Source: Halomonas sp. 7T (lineage in GTDB: Bacteria; Pseudomonadota; Gammaproteobacteria; Pseudomonadales; Halomonadaceae). Taken from it: a stretch of 64,000 bases of DNA. Position 1 is the first letter of the stretch, and each line of letters begins with the position of its first letter. Position numbers and translations under genes: made by a program. The notes under the pieces were generated by a model. It made no database searches, had not been told where the DNA came from, and worked only from the letters and a program-made list of their open reading frames with translations. This document shows, piece after piece, positions 19,124 to 27,300 of the stretch. The stretch spans positions 3,038,001 to 3,102,000 of the forward strand of contig NZ_CP087112.1 in the NCBI RefSeq assembly GCF_025643255.1, written 5' to 3'.

Positions 19124-20092
19124 ATGGCTCATCTCGTTGAACAAATGGCTTACGTTGGCACTACCCCTTGGCACGGCCTGGGGCAACAGCTATCCCGTCA
19201 ACAACCGTTAGAGGTCTGGCAGCAACAGGCCGGTATGAACTGGCACATTGAAGAAGCGCCGGTGCGCTTTATCGCTGAAGGTGCCAGCCACCTGGGCAGC
19301 ATTCACTCGTTCCCCGAGCAGAAAGTGCTCTACCGCTCGGATACCAAAGCACCGCTCTCGGTGGTATCGCAGCGTTATAAGGTGGTGCAGCCCGAAGAGA
19401 TACTGGAGTTCTACCGCGATCTCACCGAGTACGCCGGTTATGAGCTGGAAACCGCTGGGGTGCTGAAAGGTGGGCGTAAGTTCTGGGCGTTGGCACGCAG
19501 TGGCTTAAGCACGTCGCTGAAAGGCCAGGATGAAGTTAACGACTACCTGCTGTTGGCTACATCATGCGATGGCACCTTGGCCACCATGGCGACGCCGACC
19601 ACGGTGCGGGTGGTGTGTAACAACACGCTGCAGATTGCCGTGGATGGCACATCGCAAGCGGTGAAGGTTCCCCACCGGTCAGAGTTCGATCCCCGTGCGG
19701 TAAAAAGCCAGCTGGGTATTTCTGTTTCCCAATGGAACGACTTCATGTATCGCATGAAGGCCTTGGCGGAACGTAAGATTGATCACCGCGAGGCACAGCA
19801 GTATTTTCAGTCGGTACTCTGCGGTATCGATAAGCCGATAGACGACCCTTCCAAGCTGCCTAATTACCGGGCGCTCAACAAGGTACAGAAGCTTTACCAC
19901 GGTGAAGGCCGCGGCTCCCACCTCGACACGGCCAAAGACACCGCCTGGGGACTTCTCAATGCCGTGACCGAGTACGTGGATCACGACAAGCGTGCGCGTA
20001 GTAACGATACCCGCCTGGATTCCGCGTGGTTTGGTCAAGGGGCGCAGCTGAAGCAAGATGCGCTACAAACGGCTCTTGCGCTGGTGAGCTGA
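19124..20092 (+). CDS. DUF932 phage/plasmid-like protein
   Basis: 322 residues matching the DUF932 (TIGR03299) family found on phages, plasmids and integrative elements: AYVGTTPWHGLGQQL at the N-terminus, VLYRSDTKAPLSVVSQRYKVVQPEEILEFY, LLLATSCDGTLATMATPTTVRVVCNNTL and a C-terminal NAVTEYVDH..R...SAWFG block. The ATG at 19124 follows TGGAGAC; the longer frame upstream overlaps the zinc-ribbon gene. Biochemical role is unknown; its neighbours suggest DNA recombination or repair. Confidence 0.88.
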   Translation: MAHLVEQMAYVGTTPWHGLGQQLSRQQPLEVWQQQAGMNWHIEEAPVRFIAEGASHLGSIHSFPEQKVLYRSDTKAPLSVVSQRYKVVQPEEILEFYRDLTEYAGYELETAGVLKGGRKFWALARSGLSTSLKGQDEVNDYLLLATSCDGTLATMATPTTVRVVCNNTLQIAVDGTSQAVKVPHRSEFDPRAVKSQLGISVSQWNDFMYRMKALAERKIDHREAQQYFQSVLCGIDKPIDDPSKLPNYRALNKVQKLYHGEGRGSHLDTAKDTAWGLLNAVTEYVDHDKRARSNDTRLDSAWFGQGAQLKQDALQTALALVS

Positions 20093-20093
20093 C

Positions 20094-20156
20094 ATGCTGC
20101 TTCTAATCATTTTAGCGCTGATTTTCTTCGTTTTGGTTCTACCCCTCATTGGATAG
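20094..20156 (+). CDS. Possible 20-residue hydrophobic peptide
   Basis: ATG immediately after the DUF932 stop codon, with the upstream GGTGAGC as a possible ribosome-binding site. The predicted peptide MLLLIILALIFFVLVLPLIG is wholly hydrophobic and would span the membrane once. It ends just before a terminator. Such peptides can arise by chance, so this is tentative. Confidence 0.3.
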   Translation: MLLLIILALIFFVLVLPLIG

Positions 20157-20162
20157 CGCGAT

Positions 20163-20192
20163 AAGCCCAGTCCCTAACAGGCTGGGCTTTTT
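20163..20192 (+). terminator. Intrinsic terminator after DUF932, ahead of the 56-residue gene
   Basis: AAGCCCAG, an eleven-base loop, CTGGGCTT and a T run. It lies 24 bp before the next start codon. Confidence 0.78.
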
Positions 20193-20215
20193 GCTTTATA
20201 CCTGGAGCACACACC

Positions 20216-20386
20216 ATGGCCTCTCTTAGCCACGATTTAGATATTGCCTTAACCCAACTGACCGAACGACTGCTCACCCAGGAGCAAACCTATGCCGAAA
20301 CCTACGTGATGGCTAAAGGACAGCTGTATCGCACCGAGCTGCACCTACGCCCTGTCCCTCCCAGTGAACTCCCTGCCGATTTTTAA
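20216..20386 (+). CDS. 56-residue hypothetical protein
   Basis: ATG with GGAG about 8 bp upstream. The product starts MASLSHDLDIALTQLTERLL and is mainly helical, with an acidic first half and a Pro-rich end (RPVPPSELPADF). The spacing fits the operon: it stops 22 bp before the ERF gene and begins 24 bp after the terminator. No family recognised; small accessory proteins are common beside phage-type annealases. Confidence 0.6.
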   Translation: MASLSHDLDIALTQLTERLLTQEQTYAETYVMAKGQLYRTELHLRPVPPSELPADF

Positions 20387-20408
20387 TAACTATTGAAGGA
20401 GCCTTCTC

Positions 20409-21161
20409 ATGGCAACCAACACTAATGTGGTAAATCACGAGTCTGCATCATCTTCACTACAAGCGGTTCCTGCAGTACCTCCTAACCTTACGGAAAGCAC
20501 TGCCATCATCCAGGTGATTGAGCGTGCCGCGCTCAACCCGGACGTCGATATCGATAAGATGGAGCGCTTACTACAGATGCAGGAGCGGGTGATGGACCGC
20601 CAGGCCATGATGGCCTACAGCGCGGCCATGGCAGCGATGCAGACCGAGCTTCCCAGCATTGAAGAGCGTGGGCAAACCAACAATGGCTGCTATGCCACCT
20701 TGGAGGATATCGTCGATACCTTGCGCCCCATCATGCAAAAACATGGCTTTGCAGTGAGCTTTCGTATTCAAACCCAGGAGCGCGGTATTCAAATCACCGG
20801 TGTACTGATGCATAAGGATGGCCACCGCGAAGAAACCAGCATGCTGCTCCCCGCCGATATCAGTGGTAACAAAAATGCCGTACAGGCGTTTGGCTCATCT
20901 ACCAGCTATGGGAAGCGCTACGTACTCTGCGCACTACTCAATATCACTACACGGGGACAAGACGATAACGGCAAGAACAGTACCAAAGCTACTATCAAAC
21001 TAGTGACACCCTTTCAGGCGGGACAGATCCAGCGGCTGATCAGTCAATGCCCTGCCACCACGCAGGAGTGGTTCAGCGGCAAATACGGGGCAGCCGTGCA
21101 AGTGCCCAAGGGTGACTTCGACAAGCTACGCGCCTCACTCTCCAAGCGGGCGGTTAAGTAA
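20409..21161 (+). CDS. ERF-family single-strand annealing protein
   Basis: 250 residues of the ERF superfamily, which anneals complementary single strands in phage recombination. Signatures are MMAYSAAMAAMQTELPSIEERGQTNNG, YATLEDIVDTLRPIMQKHGFAVSF, and the core AVQAFGSSTSYGKRYVLCALLNI followed by the acidic DDNG segment. The C-terminal part (TPFQAGQIQRLISQCP) resembles the accessory domain of other ERF proteins. Paired with the YqaJ exonuclease 33 bp downstream, it would form a Red-like recombination system. Confidence 0.9.
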   Translation: MATNTNVVNHESASSSLQAVPAVPPNLTESTAIIQVIERAALNPDVDIDKMERLLQMQERVMDRQAMMAYSAAMAAMQTELPSIEERGQTNNGCYATLEDIVDTLRPIMQKHGFAVSFRIQTQERGIQITGVLMHKDGHREETSMLLPADISGNKNAVQAFGSSTSYGKRYVLCALLNITTRGQDDNGKNSTKATIKLVTPFQAGQIQRLISQCPATTQEWFSGKYGAAVQVPKGDFDKLRASLSKRAVK

Positions 21162-21194
21162 CCGATTTTCTACCCCCTCTTGCAGGAGGCTTCT

Positions 21195-21806
21195 ATGCAA
21201 GTACTTAACATGGAGCAAGGCACGCCCGAATGGCTGGCGGCGCGATTAGGGCGCGTCACCATGTCGGAACTCAAGACCTTATTGGTTAACGGCAAAGGCC
21301 CCGGTGGTCTGGGTACCGGAGCCATTACCTACATGCACCAGTTGATCGGCGAACGCATTACCGGTGAGCTCGCCGAGCCGTTCCAAGGGAATATGCACAC
21401 CCGCCGTGGTCAAACGCTGGAAGGCGTTGCGCGTGCGCTCTATTGCAAGGCCACTGGCGAACCGCAACCACGTGAAGTAGGCATTATTCTCAACCACAAC
21501 GTGGGGTACTCCCCCGATAGCTTAGTAGGCGCTAACGGCCTGCTGGAAATCAAAACCAAGCTACCTAAGTTCCAAATCGAGGTACTGCTGAATGGAGAAA
21601 TACCTGATGAGCACGTGCCCCAGTGCCAGGGCGGGCTATGGGTCAGCGAGCGGGAATGGATCGACTTTGTGAGCTATTGGCCGGGTATGCCGTTGTTCAT
21701 CAAGCGCACGTATCGCGACAACATCATGATCCGCACCATTGCTGAACGGGTCGAAGCTTTCCATGAAGAGATGGAGCGACGCATGAGCCAAGTGATGGCT
21801 GCGTGA
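21195..21806 (+). CDS. YqaJ-family (lambda-exonuclease-like) recombinase nuclease
   Basis: 203 residues with the PD-(D/E)xK fold of phage exonucleases. Catalytic residues are visible in SPDSLVGANGLLEIKTK (Asp108, Glu118, Lys120). The N-terminal GTPEWLAARLGRVTMSE is the usual YqaJ entry motif (W.. R.G..T.S), and HVPQCQGGLWV is the DNA-binding helix with the conserved Q. ATG 21195 has CAGGAGG upstream. It would resect double-strand ends to feed the ERF annealase. Confidence 0.9.
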   Translation: MQVLNMEQGTPEWLAARLGRVTMSELKTLLVNGKGPGGLGTGAITYMHQLIGERITGELAEPFQGNMHTRRGQTLEGVARALYCKATGEPQPREVGIILNHNVGYSPDSLVGANGLLEIKTKLPKFQIEVLLNGEIPDEHVPQCQGGLWVSEREWIDFVSYWPGMPLFIKRTYRDNIMIRTIAERVEAFHEEMERRMSQVMAA

Positions 21807-21852
21807 CGGAACCCTTACCTCAATATTAAACACGCTATCTAATGACGTAGAT

Positions 21853-21886
21853 GCTGGGGCCACCACCCCGGCGTTTTTTATTTTTT
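21853..21886 (+). terminator. Terminator-like hairpin directly before radC
   Basis: GCTGGGG, six bases, CCCCGGC (one wobble pair), then two T runs. The second T run abuts the GGAGG ribosome-binding site of the next gene, so any transcript into radC must read through it or start within it. Confidence 0.75.
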
Positions 21887-21896
21887 GGAGGTCATC

Positions 21897-22394
21897 ATGC
21901 CCCATAGCAAACTCAAAGCCGGTGAAGTGGCAGGCACTTATCACGTCACCTCCCCGGTCACCGAAACCGACATCATCACCATGGCCAAAGGCTTTGCAAG
22001 ACGAAAGCTCGCCAGAGGCTGCAAGATCACCCAGCCCTCACAGGCTTTCGAGCACCTGCGGCTACTGCTCCAGGACTATGAGCACGAGGTATTCAGCGTC
22101 CTGTTTCTCGACACACAGCACCGCGTAATACGCTTTGAGGAAATGTTTCGGGGTACTATCGACACTGCCAGCGTCTACCCGCGTGAGGTGCTGAAGGCGG
22201 CGCTAGTCTACAACGCAGCTGCGGTGATACTGGTACACAACCACCCTAGCGGGGATCCTGAGCCCAGCGACTCAGATAGGCGAATCACTGAGCGCCTGAA
22301 GGAAGTCCTGGGGCTGATGGATATCAAGGTGATTGATCACGTAGTGGTGGGAAGCGATGGCTGTCAGTCATTTGCTGAGATGGGGTATCTGTAA
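21897..22394 (+). CDS. radC: RadC-family JAB/MPN domain protein
   Basis: 165 residues. The JAMM metal-binding motif is complete: VHNHPSGDPEPSDSD (His114, His116, Ser124, Asp127). The segment VLFLDTQHRVIRFEEMFRGTID and SVYPREVLKAAL are RadC signatures. It lacks the N-terminal helix-hairpin-helix of chromosomal RadC, as is usual for the island-borne and YeeS-like forms. ATG 21897 with GGAGG 6 bp upstream. Biochemical role is unproven in the family; gene context suggests DNA processing during element maintenance. Confidence 0.92.
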   Translation: MPHSKLKAGEVAGTYHVTSPVTETDIITMAKGFARRKLARGCKITQPSQAFEHLRLLLQDYEHEVFSVLFLDTQHRVIRFEEMFRGTIDTASVYPREVLKAALVYNAAAVILVHNHPSGDPEPSDSDRRITERLKEVLGLMDIKVIDHVVVGSDGCQSFAEMGYL

Positions 22395-22534
22395 CTGATT
22401 AACTCTAAATATATAAATATAGCGCCGCTCTTAGGGAGCGGAACCCTTCCGTTGAGCTGTTTTTTTTTGGTTAATATTCATAGCCGACAAGAAGTCTTTT
22501 GCCTGCTTTGGGACACTCATCTTGAGCGCCGTAT

Positions 22535-23023
22535 TTATCGCCATTGGTTTAATCGTTGATGGCATTCGCTTTCCGGTAGCCTGGCACCTGCTTTTAGCAT
22601 CGATTCCAAAGCGTTGGCCAGTTGGCTTGGCGGAAGAAGGGCATGAGTTTCTAGTTCATCTAATATCCAAAGTACACCACGAACCTCTAGTTTGCTTTGT
22701 TGTCCTGATTTCCTGAGCGCGCCGTCATTGGTCAGCAGCGTCCAGCCTCTTTCTTTTGCAAGGAAGTAGCACGACACATCCGCGAGCGAGGAGTTACCTA
22801 ATGTTTGGCGTAGCGTAAAAAGCGTTGCAACTTCTTCACCATTGAATGTCTCCACCACAAGGCCTAATCCCGTTAACTCTTGACCAGGGGGCTGTTTTAG
22901 CTCCCGCCACACAAAGTCGGTGGTTACGAACTGGTGAGGTAGGGCAAACACGGTTTCAAGCAGGCCACTGCGGTGTAGATCGATCCAGATATTAGTATCA
23001 GAGACAAGAATTTTCGCTGACAT
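22535..23023 (-). CDS. PIN-domain protein, likely toxin partner of the XRE-ImmA/IrrE gene
   Basis: 162 residues. The PIN nuclease fold is suggested by ILVSDTNIWIDLH (Asp9 and Asp-containing strand 1), an early Glu in VWRELKQPP, SSLADVSCYFLAKERGWTLLTNDGALRK (acidic Asp after SLAD and TND). Start ATG 23023 overlaps the end of the upstream XRE-ImmA/IrrE gene by 26 bp, indicating coupled translation. By analogy with toxin-antitoxin pairs it would be an RNase toxin and the upstream protein its regulator; this is inference from fold and overlap. Confidence 0.72.
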   Translation of the reverse strand: MSAKILVSDTNIWIDLHRSGLLETVFALPHQFVTTDFVWRELKQPPGQELTGLGLVVETFNGEEVATLFTLRQTLGNSSLADVSCYFLAKERGWTLLTNDGALRKSGQQSKLEVRGVLWILDELETHALLPPSQLANALESMLKAGARLPESECHQRLNQWR

Positions 23024-24089
23024 GCTCACTGTCACCTGCCTGTCCGTTTGCCATAATTTCCTCAATCTCGCCGAGGCTTACACTGAGTAACTCCGCTGCT
23101 CTTGAAGGAGTAACCAGTCCTTCAGCCAGCGCCCTGTAAACCAATTGCTTCAGGCGATAGGATTTTTCAGGCTCTTGTCGACCAGGTTCACTTTTTCGAA
23201 AACCCTTCATCGACCACAGGCGAAAAGTGTTCTGATATAAGCTCGAACTAACGATATCCAGGTCATATAACCGGCGCAAAGTGGCTTGAATAGAAATACC
23301 CCACTCCTCCTTGGCCAAAAGAAACTCTTGGAACAGCACCCGTTTGCGGTGCTCACCAAAGGTGACGCGCACTTGATTTGCAGGGAAGAGAAACGCCCCA
23401 GCAAAGCGGTGGCACCAGTTTTCTTCATCCCGAGTGCCATGAAGCGCCTCAGGCAATGACATAACCAAATGTCCCAGCTCATGGGCGAGATTAAAACGCT
23501 GACGTTCACCAGGACGCTCAGTATTACTGACAATAACGGCATCCGCGCCATCGTTGACGAGGGCGCAAAGCCCATCAAATTTCTCATGGGCCTGAAGGCT
23601 GACGACTTTAATGCCATTTTCTTCCAGGGTTTCAGTCAGATTGGCAATGGGGTTTAGCCCAAGCTGCCATTCTTCGCGCAGTTTATTAGCTGCCTGTTCA
23701 ACCCCATCGATATTGGATACGGAAAAACGCTGATGCCATTTGGAAAATTCACTAGGTGATTGGTCGGTTTGGAACAGGCTCTCTGCCGCTAAATAGCGCT
23801 CAAGGTGCTCACGCACTTGTTCTTTGACGGCTTCTTGCTGGCGTTTTCCGAAGGCAGAGTGCTTACGGAAGTCTACTTTTCCCAGCTCCACGGCGTCGGA
23901 ACGGAAAAAATACTCAGGGTTAACCCCAAGCGCGTCCGCCAGTTGGATCAAGCGAGTCGAATTGGGCGCGTCCTTGCCCTGTTCATATTTCGACAGAGCT
24001 TGCTTGGTTATGCCCCCCAGCAGATCAGCTACCTGCTGCAAGGTCATATTCTTGAGGACACGCGCACGATGTATACGATCATGCAGCAT
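22998..24089 (-). CDS. XRE regulator with ImmA/IrrE metallopeptidase domain
   Basis: 363 residues. An XRE helix-turn-helix occupies about 5-60 (LQQVADLLGGITKQALSKYEQGKDAPN). A COG2856 zinc-peptidase domain follows, with HELGH at 203-207 and the third ligand region WCHRFAGAFLFP. A C-terminal helical tail (about 315-345) resembles a second small DNA-binding unit (VTPSRAAELLSVSLGEIEEIM). Such proteins act as repressors whose partner or themselves are cut. It overlaps the PIN gene downstream. Confidence 0.88.
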   Translation of the reverse strand: MLHDRIHRARVLKNMTLQQVADLLGGITKQALSKYEQGKDAPNSTRLIQLADALGVNPEYFFRSDAVELGKVDFRKHSAFGKRQQEAVKEQVREHLERYLAAESLFQTDQSPSEFSKWHQRFSVSNIDGVEQAANKLREEWQLGLNPIANLTETLEENGIKVVSLQAHEKFDGLCALVNDGADAVIVSNTERPGERQRFNLAHELGHLVMSLPEALHGTRDEENWCHRFAGAFLFPANQVRVTFGEHRKRVLFQEFLLAKEEWGISIQATLRRLYDLDIVSSSLYQNTFRLWSMKGFRKSEPGRQEPEKSYRLKQLVYRALAEGLVTPSRAAELLSVSLGEIEEIMANGQAGDSEHVSENSCL

Positions 24090-24119
24090 GACTTTCTACC
24101 TTGTTTTAAGGTGAGTTAA

Positions 24120-24155
24120 GTTGACAATATGGTGACTGGGTTGGCACCTGTCAAC
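24120..24155. promoter_or_regulatory. Inverted repeat upstream of the XRE-ImmA/IrrE gene
   Basis: GTTGACA (24120-24126) and TGTCAAC (24149-24155) form a 7-bp inverted repeat spaced by 22 bp, with inner GGTG/CACC halves. TTGACA on both strands could also be a -35 element. It is a plausible operator for the XRE protein encoded 31 bp away. Confidence 0.4.
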
Positions 24156-24429
24156 CGGATATGTAGATTTAGACATAGGAATACTACATGTAGTGGTTCT
24201 CTTCTTGGAACACTACTACAAGGGAGTCAGGGAAGATGACATGAAGGAAGGATTCCCAGCCAAGGTTGCCGCCTTGGATAGGAGGACGCAAAAGAGCAGG
24301 ACTTAGCATGGCGGTCCTGTTCTCTTAGCGAGTTGCCATATTCGATAGCATGGCGAAGGTTAATCTTTGCCTGGCTAAAGGTCAACGCCGCGAAGTTTTT
24401 AAGGCCGTGATGGTAGATGGAGGTGATCT
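24156..24429. other. Region without a recognised gene, containing small palindromes
   Basis: It holds ACTACATGTAGT (24183-24194) and a longer stem-loop between TAGTGGTTC and GAACACTA (about 24190-24218). Open stretches are short and lack convincing starts, apart from the frame overlapping the 39-residue gene, which I rejected. It may be the leader of that gene or encode a small RNA; nothing proves either. Confidence 0.3.
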
Positions 24430-24549
24430 ATGGGCGTTATTCACGACGACTACGAGATCATTTATCGGCCTTACATCCGTAAGAACGGGAAGATTATTCG
24501 GCCTAAAAACGGCAAGGTGTTCCCGATCAAGGTTCGTAAGAAGAAGTAA
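24430..24549 (+). CDS. 39-residue basic protein of unknown function
   Basis: ATG with GGAGGTG about 6 bp upstream. The product is strongly basic, starting MGVIHDDYEIIYRPYIRKNG and ending in VRKKK, with two repeats of RPK/IRKNGK-type turns. A strong terminator (24555-24580) begins five bases after the stop. Good ribosome-binding site, clean stop and dedicated terminator argue for a real gene. It lies between the XRE-ImmA/IrrE gene and the type III restriction genes; function unknown, nucleic-acid binding is possible given its charge. Confidence 0.6.
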   Translation: MGVIHDDYEIIYRPYIRKNGKIIRPKNGKVFPIKVRKKK

Positions 24550-24554
24550 GCGAT

Positions 24555-24580
24555 ATGGAGGGGGCAATCCCCTCCATTTT
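24555..24580 (+). terminator. Intrinsic terminator after the 39-residue gene
   Basis: ATGGAGGGG, five-base loop, CCCCTCCAT followed by TTTT: a perfect 9-bp stem. Confidence 0.82.
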
Positions 24581-24654
24581 CCGTTTACAAGATTCTTGGT
24601 TTTTCTGCACCGCAGAGGCCCCTTACTGGAGCGGGTTTTGCGCTAAGGGGTTGG

Positions 24655-27300
24655 CTATTTCCCTACTACTTCATCAATCGCCACGCGCACTTCCTTCGGA
24701 TCACCCTTCTCAATAGTGGCCATCACAAAGACAGCCTTACCATCGGAAGCCTTTGCCCATTGTTGGCCGATAAGATTCTTCTCGCGTGAATCGCGGTTTT
24801 CCTCGGGTGTGCGATCTTTGCCCTTGTATTCCACGACAAGCAGACGGCCATCGTCGACCAGGGCGACAAAGTCTGGATAGAATTTATCGGTGGAGGTCGG
24901 CAGCGAGAACGAATTTGGGTGCTTGCTGACGTTACGCGTCCAGTATTTTACCCTCGGGTGCGAATCGATCATAAAAGCACACTGCTCTTCCTCGCCATTG
25001 ACCTTTTTGGAATCAAAGACGGGCACGTCGTCAGGCCCCATGAAGTGTTTTTTGAACCGGTAAGCACCGCGATATTTCTGAATTCCCGCATACATCTCAT
25101 CGAAGAAGGTAAAGCCTTGGTTAAAGGAAACCTCAATATGGGCATCAGGCCCGAACAGGTTGGCTTGGTAGACCTTCTCGCGTTCCGACTGGCGGAAGCC
25201 ATGAATTTTTTCAGACAGCTTGCGAGCGAGAATAAATTTACAGCGCATCAGTTGCGACAAGCTTAGCTCGCGGTCACGTGTTAGGTAGGTCACGACGTCA
25301 CTTAGCCAGGCCAGTAATTCAGCTTGGCTCAGCCACGGTGTCCGTATTTTGCGATCCAACCATTGCACGAGGCTGGTTGGCGTCCAGTCGTCAACTTCGA
25401 CGTTCATGGTGAGCTGCTCAGCGGCATCGCCAGAGCCAATGGTGACGCGGTTGCCGTCCAAATCAATTTCAAACGTATTCGTGGTATCCACGATACTGAA
25501 TTCGGACGCTTCCAGGCGAGCAGGGTGGTCAGCAAGCGACCACTCATGTTGCTCCATGAGAATGTCCGGGTCTCCAAATACCAGCTCTCCCTGCACGTAG
25601 GCCATTAAGCGGGGCAGCGTGAAGGTTTCTCCCTTCTGTGATGGCGGTATCTCGTGCTGGTATTTAGCGTGGTGCTCGTTGATGCTTTGTTGAAGCTGAG
25701 GCTTAAACGATTCAGGGGCATAGCTGATCAATGTGTCGGCTTCTTCGGGCTTGAGAAAGCCCTTTACTTCCACGTGGCTCTTGCCGCTCTCATCAAAAGT
25801 CACTTGTACTTTCGACGGCACCGCCGTGTTCATCTTGCTGGCTTCTTCCTGGCTGGCCTGAATGGCGACTTTCATCGTCGGAATGGGCCGAGGCTGTCGT
25901 CCAAACAACCCATCATTAAGGCCGAGCTGTTCGGCTTCGATATTGTCCTCTGCCTCGCTCTCCTCAAAGCCCATATCAATGAGCTTATCGCGAAGGCTGT
26001 GGGCCGCCTCAGAAAAATGCTTAGAGACCAGCTTAGCGTAGGATTTATTAAGCGCTTTCTCTTTACGTTTCTGAGCGTAAGGCATGCGAAGCACACGGCC
26101 CAGGAGCTGTTCGGCGTCGGTGGAGCTGCGAATATTAGCCACCGAGCAGAAAACATACGCGAAAGAGCAGTCCCAGCCTTCCTTGAGTGCTTCGATTGTG
26201 ATGACGTACTCGATAGGGCAATCAGGCTTGAATAGGTTGATGCCGTCTAATTCGCGTTGCGCGCCAGTAGCCACGGCGATTTTACTTGGATCAATATTCT
26301 CATTGTCGATCAGGTGCTGCTTCAGCACCTCCACGGTGACTTCTTCGCCTTTTTTTTGTGCCTGAAAGAGCACGATAGGGCGAATATAAGCTTCTCGGTC
26401 GCGTTCAGCATGCTCTTGTAGCTCGGCGCGCTTCAAAATGGCCGAGTTAACCGCCCCTTGCCAGGTCTCAGCTTCATCCAGCACCACGGGCATTTTGATC
26501 ATCTCTTCATCTTTCAGCTCCTGGGCAGTCACGGAGTGAAGTAGATTATTAAACCCCTTGGGCGTGGCGGTGAATTCGATGAGCGCGGTCGGGTTGATAC
26601 GCTCATAAACTTCTTGGCTGAGCTTGGAGCCGGCCTTATGAGCTTCATCCATAATGACCAGCGGCTGGTGAAGATGCATCAGGTTAGCGAAGCTGAATTT
26701 GATATTGCCCTTCTCAGTGCGCTCTAGCTCTGGCGTTTGAGGCGGAACCGCTGAGAAGTGTGGCTCCATCTCCTCGTTATGCGCATAGACTTTGCGCCCA
26801 TCGGTATTGCTTACGCGCAGCGTTTGTACCGTGCCGACGACCACACAGAGATTGGAGCGTAGGTCATGCGGTTTGATTTGAGTAAAATCGCCAATATCAA
26901 AGATTCGCACGCGCCCACCAAACGCCTCGTCCAGCGCTTTTCGGTAGGGGTGGCGGGGGTTCTTAAGAGCCTCAGCCGTTTGCGTACGAATGGTGTTTGT
27001 GGGCACAAGCCACAGCACCAAGGGGAAGTCCTTCTCTACCCAAGCATCTTTGGCTATGCCAATTGAGTGAGCGGCGAGAATCGTCTTACCGCCTCCGGTG
27101 GGTAAGCGTAGGCATAAATAGGGCGTATCAGGTAGCGTTTTTATCGGCGTGTATTTCGCAGGATAACCCCGAAGCCGTGCCGCTATTTCAGGCTTTTCGG
27201 TAATTTTTTTGTACGCCTCTTGCGGGCCAATCACCCGCGCCTCTTCCAGGTAGGTTTTCAGCGTATCAAGCGAGGCGTGTTGGTAATCCTTTAACTTCAT
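24655..27300 (-). CDS. Type III restriction enzyme, Res subunit
   Basis: 881 residues. ATP-dependent helicase-nuclease of a type III restriction system. Walker A LRLPTGGGKT (about 65-73), DEAH-like box VIMDEAHKAG, TATPKG of motif III, QLLGRVLRMPYAQ of motif VI. The C-terminal nuclease is PD-(D/E)xK-like: KFYPDFVALVDDGRLLVVEYKGKDR. The start ATG overlaps the mod stop by four bases, so mod and res are co-translated. Length and domain order fit an intact Res. Confidence 0.93.
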   Translation of the reverse strand: MKLKDYQHASLDTLKTYLEEARVIGPQEAYKKITEKPEIAARLRGYPAKYTPIKTLPDTPYLCLRLPTGGGKTILAAHSIGIAKDAWVEKDFPLVLWLVPTNTIRTQTAEALKNPRHPYRKALDEAFGGRVRIFDIGDFTQIKPHDLRSNLCVVVGTVQTLRVSNTDGRKVYAHNEEMEPHFSAVPPQTPELERTEKGNIKFSFANLMHLHQPLVIMDEAHKAGSKLSQEVYERINPTALIEFTATPKGFNNLLHSVTAQELKDEEMIKMPVVLDEAETWQGAVNSAILKRAELQEHAERDREAYIRPIVLFQAQKKGEEVTVEVLKQHLIDNENIDPSKIAVATGAQRELDGINLFKPDCPIEYVITIEALKEGWDCSFAYVFCSVANIRSSTDAEQLLGRVLRMPYAQKRKEKALNKSYAKLVSKHFSEAAHSLRDKLIDMGFEESEAEDNIEAEQLGLNDGLFGRQPRPIPTMKVAIQASQEEASKMNTAVPSKVQVTFDESGKSHVEVKGFLKPEEADTLISYAPESFKPQLQQSINEHHAKYQHEIPPSQKGETFTLPRLMAYVQGELVFGDPDILMEQHEWSLADHPARLEASEFSIVDTTNTFEIDLDGNRVTIGSGDAAEQLTMNVEVDDWTPTSLVQWLDRKIRTPWLSQAELLAWLSDVVTYLTRDRELSLSQLMRCKFILARKLSEKIHGFRQSEREKVYQANLFGPDAHIEVSFNQGFTFFDEMYAGIQKYRGAYRFKKHFMGPDDVPVFDSKKVNGEEEQCAFMIDSHPRVKYWTRNVSKHPNSFSLPTSTDKFYPDFVALVDDGRLLVVEYKGKDRTPEENRDSREKNLIGQQWAKASDGKAVFVMATIEKGDPKEVRVAIDEVVGK

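Noticed and set aside
24350..24646. 98-residue reading frame overlapping the 39-residue gene
   Set aside because: No good ribosome-binding site, it runs through the terminator stem of the smaller gene, and its C-terminal part has an unstructured, out-of-frame look. The smaller gene explains the signals better.
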